Source: an uncultured Ruminococcus sp. | Lineage (GTDB): Bacteria > Bacillota > Clostridia > Oscillospirales > Ruminococcaceae | Direction of reading: 5' to 3' | Length of the DNA: 18,986 bases | Assembly (NCBI GenBank): GCA_946186215.1 | Contig: CAMHMM010000008.1 | Location: 1-18,986 of the forward strand | Part shown: positions 11,896 to 18,986 of the stretch, one piece after another | Layout: each line of letters starts with the position of its first letter | Numbering within the stretch: the stretch's first letter is position 1 | The notes under the pieces: generated by a model | The model's database searches: none | What the model was told of the DNA's origin: nothing | The model's input: only the letters and a program-made list of their open reading frames with translations | Position numbers and translations under genes: made by a program

Positions 11896-14443
11896 TATGC
11901 TGTTTAGTGAAAAAGAGATAAGAGATATTTTTGAAAGATCACTGCTCTACACTGCTCCCGCAGACGGGAGTACCCCCGAAGAAGGGTACTCCCTTTTCAG
12001 GGAAAGACTGAGCTTTATCACCGAAAGTTTTGACTGTGACGACAAGGCTGAGTTTATGTTCGGGAAGCAGGGGACCTGCTATTTATCCACACTGCCGTTT
12101 TTTGTGTTCTTCAATGCGGTAAGAGTTCATTTTTCCGGCTTTTGCGGGGATAAGCTCTTTCTGCCTGCGGCCTTTTCCGAGTGGGGCGATTCCTTCTGTG
12201 AGTCGCTGTCACAGCTTTTCGGCAGTATCGCTCTGGAGGAGCTTCAGGATATGGTCGGGGAACTGACCACCCCTTCGGAGGAATGGATAAGCCAAAAAGC
12301 CATGCCTGCTGTCCGTGATGGGCGGCTGTTCCATACAATGGCACTCAGATACCCCTTGTATGCAAGGCAGGTCACGGAGTTCGTGTTTTTTCAGATACAC
12401 CATATTGAGGAAATAATCAGCGCCATGAAGGTCGGCCTCAGTGAGATAGGGCGCATTTTTCAGGACGGCAGACCCCGTATGGTGCGCCGCATCTGTGCTT
12501 CTGCTTCGGACAGACACAACGGCGGGAAAACCGTGCATACAGTTATATTTGATGATGACAGCCGTGTTGTGTACAAGCCTCATTCCGCTGCGACAGACAA
12601 TGCATTCCGCGGGTGGGTGGATCATCTTGCCGAAAGATCGGGCGAGCGGCCTTTTCCGTCCCCCGACATAATAGATACAGGATATGGCACACTTCATGGA
12701 TTTGTGCGCTCTGAGCCTCTTGCAAGGCATGAGGATGCGGCGGAATATTTCAGAAGAGCAGGCTTTCTCACGGGAGCGGTGTATCTTCTCAGGGGCAATG
12801 ATCTTCATGCGGAAAATATCATTGCCTGCGGTGTTGATCCCGTCATAGTGGATACGGAAACGGTGATCGCGCCCCGCGGCTGCATGGTGACGCGGCTTAT
12901 GGGGGAATACTACCGCTATTCCGTGAATTCCATGGCACTGTTCCACTCCACGATGCCGCTGCCCGGTCTGAGGGAGGGAGTTTTTGCGGGACTGTGTGAT
13001 ATTTTCAACGGCAGCTCAAATCTGCCTGTCTATGACGGTCAGCCTATTTCCTGCAAGGATTACGCAGACGAGCTGTGTGCGGGTTTTGAAAAGGCAGTCA
13101 GGGCAGCAACTTCGGATATAAAGAGTTCGGAGACAATGCTCATTTCGCTTTTTGAGAACTGCGGTATCCGCATGGTGCTTCGCCCCACGCAGGCATATAT
13201 GAGGATACTCACAGGCCTGTGCTGTAAGGAGCCGCAGACCGATCCTGCATTCTACAGGCGGTTAATGGAGAGAAAGTTTTTCAAGCCGCACAAAACATTT
13301 ACAGAAGAGGAATGTGCGGTGATACTCGACGGGGAGCAGGCAGCATTTGAAAGACTGGATGTTCCGTATTTTGAGGAGCGTCTTGACAAAGAAATGCTCA
13401 TGAGCCTTGCCGATGACTGGAAGCAGACTGACGATGCGCTCATAGTGCAGGAGTGCAAAAGGATACGCTTCAGCCTTGCGGATATCCGTCCCGATGCGGG
13501 CAGTGATATTATTGCGGCAGTGCCCGATGTCGGATCTGTCTGCATCGGGGATAATGCCCGCAGGCTTGCAGCACGGCTGATACCGTTTCTGGACGGCATG
13601 GGGCACTGTATCTCGGCTGCAAGGGAGCAGCGCAGGCTGATGCTCAGCGATACTGCAATGGTGGCTCCGTCCCTGCTCGACGGCACTTTCGGAGTGCTGA
13701 TCTCCCTGAAAGCATACAGCCTTGTTTTCGGCACATCCGATGAGCTGGAGAAAAGCATAAAGGAAGCTGCCGAAAAACTGCTGGATCCCGCAAAATCGGC
13801 TCCTGCACTTACTTCACAGGAGCTTGGCATTGCCGACGGAACGGCAGGATATATCATCGGCTGCGGTATGTGCCATGAGATGGGCTTGCAGTCGGATGAT
13901 GAATATGCACAGGCACTGGGCTTTGTCGGCAGGATAGCTGATGACGAGCTGCGTCTGCGCTGCGGGGAAACAGGGCTTATCTACGGCAACTGCGGGATAA
14001 TATATGCCCTTGCGAAGGTGCCCGCAGAATTTATGACACCACAGCTTTCCCGTCTGGAGGAGCTTGTGTGGAGCTGTATTTCATCAAGGCAGGAATATCT
14101 GTCATGCAGCAGGGATGATATTATAAACGCGGTAAGCGGTGAGCTCATCAGATCGGGTGATATCACATCGGCAGAAATGCTTTCTCCCGTGGGGAACAAT
14201 TCCCTGCGGTACGGCAATGCAGGCAGGCTGTATAAGGCTGCACAAAGCCTTTGTGAAAAAGAGGACAGCGGCATAAGAGCGGCTGCGGACAGACTGTGTG
14301 CATATCTTGTCACGCAGGAGCATATCGTTTGCGGCACCGATGTGCCCGACAAGTGTGTGGAAAACGGACTTCTCCATGGTATGCCCGGTGTGCTGTACAG
14401 CATATGCCGCTATCTCAGACCTGATATCATCCCCGGGCTGTGA
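11885..14443 (+). CDS. lanM: LanM-like protein: dehydratase, zinc-less cyclase
   Basis: An 852-residue class II lanthipeptide synthetase-like protein. The N-terminal dehydratase half (DUF4135 type, about 60-500) has VVYKPHS (228-234), GNDLHAENIIACGVDPVIVD (304-323) with Asp306, His308, Asn311 and Asp323, then TETV, and LRPTQAYMRIL (432-442). These match the kinase-like site that phosphorylates and eliminates Ser/Thr. The C-terminal half (about 590-852) keeps LanC repeats: GLIYGNCGIIYAL (697-709), SLRYGNAGRLY (773-783) and ENGLLHGMPGVLYSI (826-840). The cyclase zinc ligands appear lost: the usual Cys-His pair reads Arg775-Tyr776, the WCxG cysteine aligns with Val750, and the HG histidine is Tyr700. 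It probably dehydrates without ring closure, fitting the cysteine-free cores. The GTG start overlaps ycaO by 11 bases and has AAGGGCGG six bases upstream; the ATG at 11897 is the alternative. Confidence 0.9.
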   Translation: MVNDMLFSEKEIRDIFERSLLYTAPADGSTPEEGYSLFRERLSFITESFDCDDKAEFMFGKQGTCYLSTLPFFVFFNAVRVHFSGFCGDKLFLPAAFSEWGDSFCESLSQLFGSIALEELQDMVGELTTPSEEWISQKAMPAVRDGRLFHTMALRYPLYARQVTEFVFFQIHHIEEIISAMKVGLSEIGRIFQDGRPRMVRRICASASDRHNGGKTVHTVIFDDDSRVVYKPHSAATDNAFRGWVDHLAERSGERPFPSPDIIDTGYGTLHGFVRSEPLARHEDAAEYFRRAGFLTGAVYLLRGNDLHAENIIACGVDPVIVDTETVIAPRGCMVTRLMGEYYRYSVNSMALFHSTMPLPGLREGVFAGLCDIFNGSSNLPVYDGQPISCKDYADELCAGFEKAVRAATSDIKSSETMLISLFENCGIRMVLRPTQAYMRILTGLCCKEPQTDPAFYRRLMERKFFKPHKTFTEEECAVILDGEQAAFERLDVPYFEERLDKEMLMSLADDWKQTDDALIVQECKRIRFSLADIRPDAGSDIIAAVPDVGSVCIGDNARRLAARLIPFLDGMGHCISAAREQRRLMLSDTAMVAPSLLDGTFGVLISLKAYSLVFGTSDELEKSIKEAAEKLLDPAKSAPALTSQELGIADGTAGYIIGCGMCHEMGLQSDDEYAQALGFVGRIADDELRLRCGETGLIYGNCGIIYALAKVPAEFMTPQLSRLEELVWSCISSRQEYLSCSRDDIINAVSGELIRSGDITSAEMLSPVGNNSLRYGNAGRLYKAAQSLCEKEDSGIRAAADRLCAYLVTQEHIVCGTDVPDKCVENGLLHGMPGVLYSICRYLRPDIIPGL
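11953..11997 (+). promoter_or_regulatory. Competing hairpins inside the start of lanM
   Basis: CTCCCG (11955-11960) pairs with CGGGAG (11965-11970) around CAGA. The same GGGAG can instead join GGGAGTACCC (11966-11975) in a perfect 10-bp stem with GGGTACTCCC (11984-11993), followed by TTTT. The two helices exclude each other, as in attenuators. It lies in coding sequence and the T run is short, so function is uncertain. Confidence 0.35.
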
Positions 14444-14460
14444 CACAATGCTGTTAAGAT

Positions 14461-14489
14461 AGTCTTTCCCGTCTCTGGCGGGAAAGACT
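14461..14489 (+). terminator. Perfect hairpin between lanM and the methyltransferase
   Basis: An 11-bp perfect inverted repeat (14461-14471 with 14479-14489, seven-base loop) lies 17 bases after the lanM stop. No T run follows. It may attenuate transcription, protect the upstream RNA 3' end, or mark an RNA processing site that uncouples the enzymes from the export genes. Confidence 0.55.
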
Positions 14490-14514
14490 GACATAAACAA
14501 AAGCGCTCTGTTTG

Positions 14515-14551
14515 ATATCCGATGTAGATATATGTTGTTATTATCGGATAT
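14515..14551 (+). repeat. Inverted repeat in the 202-base gap after lanM
   Basis: ATATCCGAT (14515-14523) and ATCGGATAT (14543-14551) form a perfect 9-bp repeat with a 19-base loop; TTT and AAA extend it beyond one mismatch. It could be an RNA hairpin or an operator. I see no convincing promoter between it and the next gene. Confidence 0.4.
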
Positions 14552-14645
14552 GAAACAGCGGGCTATGTGATATCGGAACTGTACCAATCGTGCAGCAGCG
14601 GCATAGCGCCGCATAAAGCTGAGTGAAGAAAAAGAGGAAAAAGAA

Positions 14646-15602
14646 TTGAAGAAATGGTCAAGATTTTTTCAGAATGAGGAATATCTGGAAAAAACAAGAA
14701 TGTATATCCTCAATGAGGATATGAGAGGCTATGTGACTGAAAAGATAGGGCTTACTGTCGGCATGAAGGTGCTGGATGTGGGCTGCGGCACAGGAGAATT
14801 CACCCGTTATCTTGCAAGGCAGACAAACGGCATTTCATATACCGGACTTGATAACGATCCTGATTTTATCGCTGCGGCAAAAAAGCGCAGTCAGGGTGCG
14901 GAAAACGGGAACAGCTTTGAGTTCGTTACAGGCGATGCGGCAGCCATGCCCTTTGAGGACGGCTGCTTTGATGTGGTCGTTTCCCATACATTTTTTAATT
15001 CCATGCCGCTTTACAGAAAGGCTCTGCAGGAGATGAAGCGGGTATGCCGCGACGGCGGGATCATCGCTTCCATGACTGCGACAGATATTGAGCATATCCC
15101 GCTTTCGCATGGAATATATCCCAGGGATTCGGAGTACTGGAAAAAGGACTATGATGTACTGCTCAACAAGGTGGTCGCCATGTATGAAAAGGTCGTTCCG
15201 ATGAATGATTATCTGCAGGGGATACCCACCGCGTATATACCCAATCTTTTCGAGGAGGAAAAGCTTCGCAGTGTGTCTGCCTACCCGGTAGGACGATTTT
15301 TTTCGCTGAGCAACAGCGCAGTGCCTGCGGAGAAAAAGCGGAGATTCATCGAGCTTGAATATATCTCCGACCGCAAGCGCCTTGAATGTGTGTATGAGGA
15401 GGATGAAGCAAAGGCTTTTATGACCGAAGAGGAAATACAGGCCTTCTATGCTCTCCTTGAAAAGAAAAGGGATTATCTGCTCAGGCATCTTGAGGACAAC
15501 AGGATCTGGCAGTGGGAGGGCGGTACCTCGCTGCTGATCACAGGTCAGAAGGCAAGCGCCGATGAAGAGTTCATGTCGGCGATAATGAATATGATAAAAT
15601 GA
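14646..15602 (+). CDS. SAM-dependent methyltransferase of the RiPP cluster
   Basis: A 318-residue class I methyltransferase. Motif I is KVLDVGCGTGEFTRYLA (41-57), the ribose-binding acidic loop is YTGLDNDPDF (65-74), motif II region is VTGDAAAMPFEDGCFDVVVS (94-113), and motif III region is KRVCRDGGIIASM (131-143). This is the UbiE/Methyltransf_11 pattern. A C-terminal part of about 170 residues, helical and rich in charged residues, is less typical and may bind the substrate. It starts with TTG, supported by AGAGG about eight bases upstream; the first in-frame ATG (14700) would cut into the N-terminal helix. It is 202 bases after lanM and 64 bases before the HlyD-like gene. By position it may methylate the modified peptide (N-terminus, backbone or side chain), but this is inference; the first methyltransferase in the window (265-879) is not a close copy. 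Confidence 0.88.
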   Translation: MKKWSRFFQNEEYLEKTRMYILNEDMRGYVTEKIGLTVGMKVLDVGCGTGEFTRYLARQTNGISYTGLDNDPDFIAAAKKRSQGAENGNSFEFVTGDAAAMPFEDGCFDVVVSHTFFNSMPLYRKALQEMKRVCRDGGIIASMTATDIEHIPLSHGIYPRDSEYWKKDYDVLLNKVVAMYEKVVPMNDYLQGIPTAYIPNLFEEEKLRSVSAYPVGRFFSLSNSAVPAEKKRRFIELEYISDRKRLECVYEEDEAKAFMTEEEIQAFYALLEKKRDYLLRHLEDNRIWQWEGGTSLLITGQKASADEEFMSAIMNMIK

Positions 15603-15666
15603 TGAGCCGCAGGCTGTATGTCGGGTATGACCGCAGCGCTTTGAATGCTTTTGAAAGGAGCTTCGT

Positions 15667-16491
15667 ATGCCGGATTCTACAAAAAAGAAAATAGAAGCTG
15701 TCCCCGTTCCGCAGGTCGTCACCAGGGGGAATATCCTGCTGCTGCTCGCTGCTGCAGCGATCCTTGTGGCGTTGCTGATATGGGGCTTTTTCGGGACTAT
15801 AAAGACATCCTTTACCTCACTGGGAGCACTTACCACCTCGGCGGATGCCATAATGGTGCATCAGCCTGAAAATGCGGTAGTCACTGATATTATGGTCAGC
15901 ACCAATCAGTTCGTGAACAAGGGCGATGTGCTGGTGAGAGTGTATACCGAAACGCCGGGTGAAACGGTCTCAATGGAGCAGATGGCGATGGAGGCGCATG
16001 ATATAAAATCTCCCGTCAGCGGATTTGTGACGGAGATCATCGCCCGTCAGTGGCAGCGCGTGGATCTTACCACCACCCTGGCAAGAGTGGTGGAATCCGA
16101 AACGGACACTGTGACTCATGTGCTGGCCTATGTGCCTATCGAATATGTTGAGAAGGTAGAGGTCGGCACCCGTGTCAATGTCAATGTGCAGAATGCCACG
16201 GAGGAAGAGGTCGGCGTTCTGACAGGAACAGTGACAAGCGTGACTGATATCCCCGTGTCTGAATACCATATACTGCGCTCCACCGGCTCTGAAAAGGTGC
16301 TCGAGTACTTTTACCAGGGGGGTAAGGAGGAGCAGTATGAGGTGCTGATAGAGCTCGATACCAATGATGCAGGCGAGCTTGTCACCACCAATAACAGCCT
16401 GAGAAAAAACAGCTATGTCTGCAACGAAATGTGCCAGATAACCTTTTTCTCAGATGAAATGCACCCTTATGAGGTAATATACGGCAATTAA
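15667..16491 (+). CDS. NHLM-type HlyD-like membrane fusion protein
   Basis: A 274-residue protein with a short cytoplasmic N-terminus, one transmembrane helix (about 23-43, ILLLLAAAAILVALLIW) and an extracytoplasmic domain. It has a lipoyl/biotinyl-like half motif (HQPENAVVTDIMVSTNQFVN, 65-84, then KGDVLVRVYTE) and its partner SPVSGFVTEI (115-124), followed by a beta domain with VEVGTRVNVNV. The long coiled coil of classical HlyD proteins is missing, as in the NHLM_micro_HlyD family that accompanies Nif11/NHLP-leader precursors. It should pair with the two ABC proteins that follow to export the mature peptide. AAAGGAG (15654-15660) lies six bases before the ATG. The next gene starts 15 bases after its stop, so they are cotranscribed. 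Confidence 0.88.
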   Translation: MPDSTKKKIEAVPVPQVVTRGNILLLLAAAAILVALLIWGFFGTIKTSFTSLGALTTSADAIMVHQPENAVVTDIMVSTNQFVNKGDVLVRVYTETPGETVSMEQMAMEAHDIKSPVSGFVTEIIARQWQRVDLTTTLARVVESETDTVTHVLAYVPIEYVEKVEVGTRVNVNVQNATEEEVGVLTGTVTSVTDIPVSEYHILRSTGSEKVLEYFYQGGKEEQYEVLIELDTNDAGELVTTNNSLRKNSYVCNEMCQITFFSDEMHPYEVIYGN

Positions 16492-16506
16492 AAAGCGGGG
16501 GTATCT

Positions 16507-18654
16507 ATGACTCTGTTCAGAAAAAGAGTACCCGAGGTCTTTCAGATAGAAGCCGCAGAATGCGGAGCGGCTTCGCTGTGCATGATACTGGGTTACTACG
16601 GAAGATATATCGATCTTACCGTTATGCGCCATGACTGCCATATTTCCCGTGACGGCAGCAGGCTCAGCTATGTTATGGCTGCCGCAAGAAAGCACGGGAT
16701 GAATCCCACGGCATACCGCAGCGATCCGAATCTTACGGGGAGAAAGCTTCCCGCTATCGCATTCTGGAATTACGCGCATTTTCTGGTAGTTGAGGAGATC
16801 ACGGATAAGTGGGTATATATGACCGATCCTGCCTACGGGCGGCGCAAGGTCACAAAAGAGGAATTCGCCAGAGGCTTTTCGGGTGTTGTTCTCGAGCTTG
16901 AATGCACCGATAAATTTGAAAAATGCGGCAAGCCCTATGATCCTGTGGCACCTATGGCGAAGCTGCTGCGCTCAAATGTGGGCGTGCTCGTATATCTTTC
17001 GTTCCTTACAACGATGATCAATATAGTGGGACTGATACTGCCCGCATTCACAACGCTTTTTGTGGACTATTATCTTCCCTATCTTTCCAATGCGCAGGTC
17101 GGGAACTATTTTATCGCATTTACCGCCGTCATCGTAATGCAGGCGCTGCTCCTGTTTATACGAAAGCATGTAAATATTCGCTTCCGCAGGATACAGTCCG
17201 CGGGGATGACGGGAAATATCGTTTCAAAGCTGTTAAAGCTCCCCGTGAGCTACTTTGGCACAAGGAGCCATTCCACCATAGATTCGCACCTCAATGATAT
17301 CAACAGCTTTACCGATTTCGTGGCGGCAAGGTTCGTTCCGCTGATGCTCGACCTTTTATTTTCGCTTATTTATATCGCACTGCTGTTCACTTACAGCGTG
17401 AAGGTCGCTGTTCCCACACTGCTGCTTATCGCCTTCCTTGTGGGGATGATAGTGCTCCTGCTGAAAATGAGCAAGACCGCAGTCATCCTCGCCTCAAATA
17501 TGGCCAGTGAGTTCTACGGCTCGGTAGTGCAGAATGTCCGCCTGTATGATACAGTCAAATCAGTAGCCATGGAGGATGAATCCTTCCTTGACATGATGAG
17601 AAAATACAGCTCGTGGCAGAGCGCGGTGCTGACATCCAAAAAGATAGTTGCCGTTGTTCAGGCAATACCTATCGCAGTGCCTCTGCTGATACAGGTGTTC
17701 ATTATAACCATGGGCTCAGTGTGTGTAATAAACGGCGAGATGTCCATAGGTGATGTGCTGGCGTGCCAGACCATAGCCATGTCTGTATTTGCGCCTATCG
17801 TAATGACCATATCGGAATTTTCATCGCTGCAGGGGCAGCAGGTGAAGATAAAGGCTATGGAGGATATCGAAAACGAAGCGCCGGATATATCCCTGCAGCG
17901 CGGGGAGGGCGCAGAGGAGATCAGGCTTGACGGCGAGATCGAGCTTAAAAATGTGTCCTTCGGGTATAATACGGCTATCCCGCCGATACTGAAAAATATT
18001 TCCTTCCATGTTCCAGCAGGGGGCAGCATGGCATTCGTCGGCAGCTCTGGTTCCGGCAAAAGCTCGGTCTTAAAGGTCATTGAGGGGCTATATGTACCGC
18101 AGGAGGGCGAGATACTTTTCAGCGGTGCAGACCAGAATGATATCAGCCGCACGGCCTTTGCGGATTCTGTTGCGGTAGTGAGCCAGACACCGTATGTTTT
18201 CAACGGCACCGTCCGCGAGAATATAACGCTTTTCGACCGCAGGATAGATATGCATACGATAACCGAGGCGGCAAAGGCAGCGTGTGTTTTTGACGCGGTG
18301 GAGTCACACAGCGGCGGATTCAATGCCGTGATGAGCCCCAACGAGAGCAGCTTCAGCGGCGGCGAGGTGCAGAGGATAATGATAGCAAGGGCGCTGGTGA
18401 GAAAGCCGTCGATCCTTATAATGGACGAGGCGACAAGTGCACTTGATACCATCGTCGAGGAACAGATCATGAAAAATATCCGCGGGATGGGGATAACTCT
18501 TCTTATCGTAGCTCACAGGCTTTCGGCTATTCGTGACTGCGATGAGATAATCGTTCTCAAAAACGGAGAGATAACCGAGCGCGGCACTCATGATGAGCTT
18601 GTTGCCCGCAACGGCTTTTACACAGAGCTTATGTCATCGGAGGATAACCAATGA
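16507..18654 (+). CDS. C39 peptidase/ABC exporter (NHLM ABC1 type)
   Basis: A 715-residue peptidase-containing ABC transporter. The N-terminal C39 cysteine peptidase (1-130) has VFQIEAAECGAASLCMILGY with Gln13 and nucleophile Cys19, His91 in NYAHFLVVE, and Asp107 in MTDPAYG; the triad is complete, so it should cleave leaders after Gly-Gly. SRDGSRLSYVMAAARKHGM (47-65) is typical of the NHLM_micro_ABC1 family. Six transmembrane helices follow (about 155-450), then the ATPase domain: Walker A GSSGSGKSS (512-520), signature FSGGEVQRIMIARAL (616-630), Walker B LIMDEA (637-642) and H-loop His670. It would cut both precursors and pump out the products. The ribosome site is weak (GCGGGG), suggesting coupling to the HlyD-like gene. 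Its stop overlaps the next start (ATGA). Confidence 0.96.
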   Translation: MTLFRKRVPEVFQIEAAECGAASLCMILGYYGRYIDLTVMRHDCHISRDGSRLSYVMAAARKHGMNPTAYRSDPNLTGRKLPAIAFWNYAHFLVVEEITDKWVYMTDPAYGRRKVTKEEFARGFSGVVLELECTDKFEKCGKPYDPVAPMAKLLRSNVGVLVYLSFLTTMINIVGLILPAFTTLFVDYYLPYLSNAQVGNYFIAFTAVIVMQALLLFIRKHVNIRFRRIQSAGMTGNIVSKLLKLPVSYFGTRSHSTIDSHLNDINSFTDFVAARFVPLMLDLLFSLIYIALLFTYSVKVAVPTLLLIAFLVGMIVLLLKMSKTAVILASNMASEFYGSVVQNVRLYDTVKSVAMEDESFLDMMRKYSSWQSAVLTSKKIVAVVQAIPIAVPLLIQVFIITMGSVCVINGEMSIGDVLACQTIAMSVFAPIVMTISEFSSLQGQQVKIKAMEDIENEAPDISLQRGEGAEEIRLDGEIELKNVSFGYNTAIPPILKNISFHVPAGGSMAFVGSSGSGKSSVLKVIEGLYVPQEGEILFSGADQNDISRTAFADSVAVVSQTPYVFNGTVRENITLFDRRIDMHTITEAAKAACVFDAVESHSGGFNAVMSPNESSFSGGEVQRIMIARALVRKPSILIMDEATSALDTIVEEQIMKNIRGMGITLLIVAHRLSAIRDCDEIIVLKNGEITERGTHDELVARNGFYTELMSSEDNQ

Positions 18655-18986
18655 GTCGCAGAAAAACGATAGATGCGGAGCGCGTGAACAAGATCCTCTA
18701 CGGCGAGCTCAGAGGAAGCCAGGAGGACTTTGTTTCAAACAGGGAAAACAGGCTGGCGTATGCATTCCTGAGCCTGACGGAGATAGTCACGGGCAATGTT
18801 GTTCCCATAGATGAGGCCCGTCTTGAGGCAGCACCCGATATGCTTGAGTATCTTAGGGATGTGGAAAATGTCTATGCCTGCCGCTTTGATCTTGAATACA
18901 AATGGTACAGGAAGGATATAGGCCCCTTTATCGGCTTTTACGGTGAGGACAGGCTGCCTGTCTTGATGCAGTACAGCCATTCCTGC
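18651..18986 (+). CDS. Second NHLM ABC transporter, 5' part only
   Basis: The first 112 codons of a gene that runs off the window. It starts at the ATG overlapping the ABC1 stop (ATGA), so translation is probably coupled. The visible part is soluble and has no ATPase or membrane segment yet. The segment KWYRKDIGPFIGFYGEDRLP (91-110) followed by V matches the conserved N-terminal region of NHLM_micro_ABC2 proteins, where a W-[YW]-R-D-x-G-P motif precedes G-x-x-x-P-V. Such proteins carry a long N-terminal extension ahead of the permease and ATPase parts and form a heterodimer with ABC1. The family call rests on this motif plus position, and the rest must be read beyond the window. Confidence 0.78.
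   Translation, partial: MSRRKTIDAERVNKILYGELRGSQEDFVSNRENRLAYAFLSLTEIVTGNVVPIDEARLEAAPDMLEYLRDVENVYACRFDLEYKWYRKDIGPFIGFYGEDRLPVLMQYSHSC

Noticed and set aside
12209..12946. 245-codon minus-strand frame inside lanM
   Set aside because: It is a shadow of the LanM dehydratase coding region, His/Cys-rich by frame effect.
8999..14443. Ordinary class II lanthipeptide cluster
   Set aside because: Neither core has a cysteine and the cyclase zinc ligands are missing, so lanthionine rings are not expected.
1..18986. Insertion sequence, phage or CRISPR content
   Set aside because: No transposase, integrase or phage frames, no terminal repeats and no spaced direct repeats were found.

Overview
The window looks like a chromosomal segment of a Gram-positive Clostridia-type bacterium, most plausibly a gut or rumen Ruminococcus or close relative. 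That is an inference from strong AGGAGG-type ribosome sites, TTG and GTG starts, consensus sigma-A promoters, a cytoplasmic GH36 alpha-galactosidase and paired bacterial dynamin-like GTPases. No tRNA, rRNA, CRISPR array, transposase or phage gene was seen.

Left part (1-8540, all protein genes on the minus strand). Read in the direction of transcription, a dynamin-like operon comes first: a GTPase with a glycine-rich membrane hairpin, a small M48-peptidase-like protein whose zinc motif is destroyed, and a second GTPase without membrane segments. It ends at a strong intrinsic terminator. Next come a Dabb (A/B barrel) protein, a GH36 alpha-galactosidase with a TTG start, and a small SAM-dependent methyltransferase. 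The far left end has no protein gene. It holds a perfect-consensus minus-strand promoter followed about 120 bases later by an intrinsic terminator, which together look like a small RNA gene of about 150 nt.

Centre (8541-8998). This is a 458-base divergent regulatory region. One promoter drives the dynamin operon leftwards and another drives the first precursor peptide rightwards.

Right part (8999-18986, all plus strand). This is a ribosomally synthesised, post-translationally modified peptide (RiPP) cluster. Two tandem precursors share a Nif11-like leader (44 of 71 residues identical by my count) ending in Gly-Gly, but their cores are unrelated. One core has 27 residues and the other 22, of which 10 are threonine. 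Neither core contains cysteine. Each precursor has its own promoter, and a strong terminator separates the pair from the enzymes. Downstream are a YcaO protein of the Escherichia coli YcaO type, a LanM-like protein with an intact-looking dehydratase half and a cyclase half lacking the zinc ligands, a SAM methyltransferase, a short HlyD-like membrane protein, a C39 peptidase/ABC transporter, and the first 112 codons of a second ABC protein. The last three match the NHLM exporter trio.

Proposed working model (inference): the leader recruits the enzymes; the LanM-like protein dehydrates Ser/Thr without forming lanthionine rings; YcaO modifies backbone amides; the methyltransferase adds a methyl group; and the C39 transporter cuts after Gly-Gly and exports the product. 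Pairing a zinc-less LanM and a stand-alone E. coli-type YcaO with cysteine-free, threonine-rich cores does not match any RiPP class I can name. It is the main candidate for an undescribed system here.
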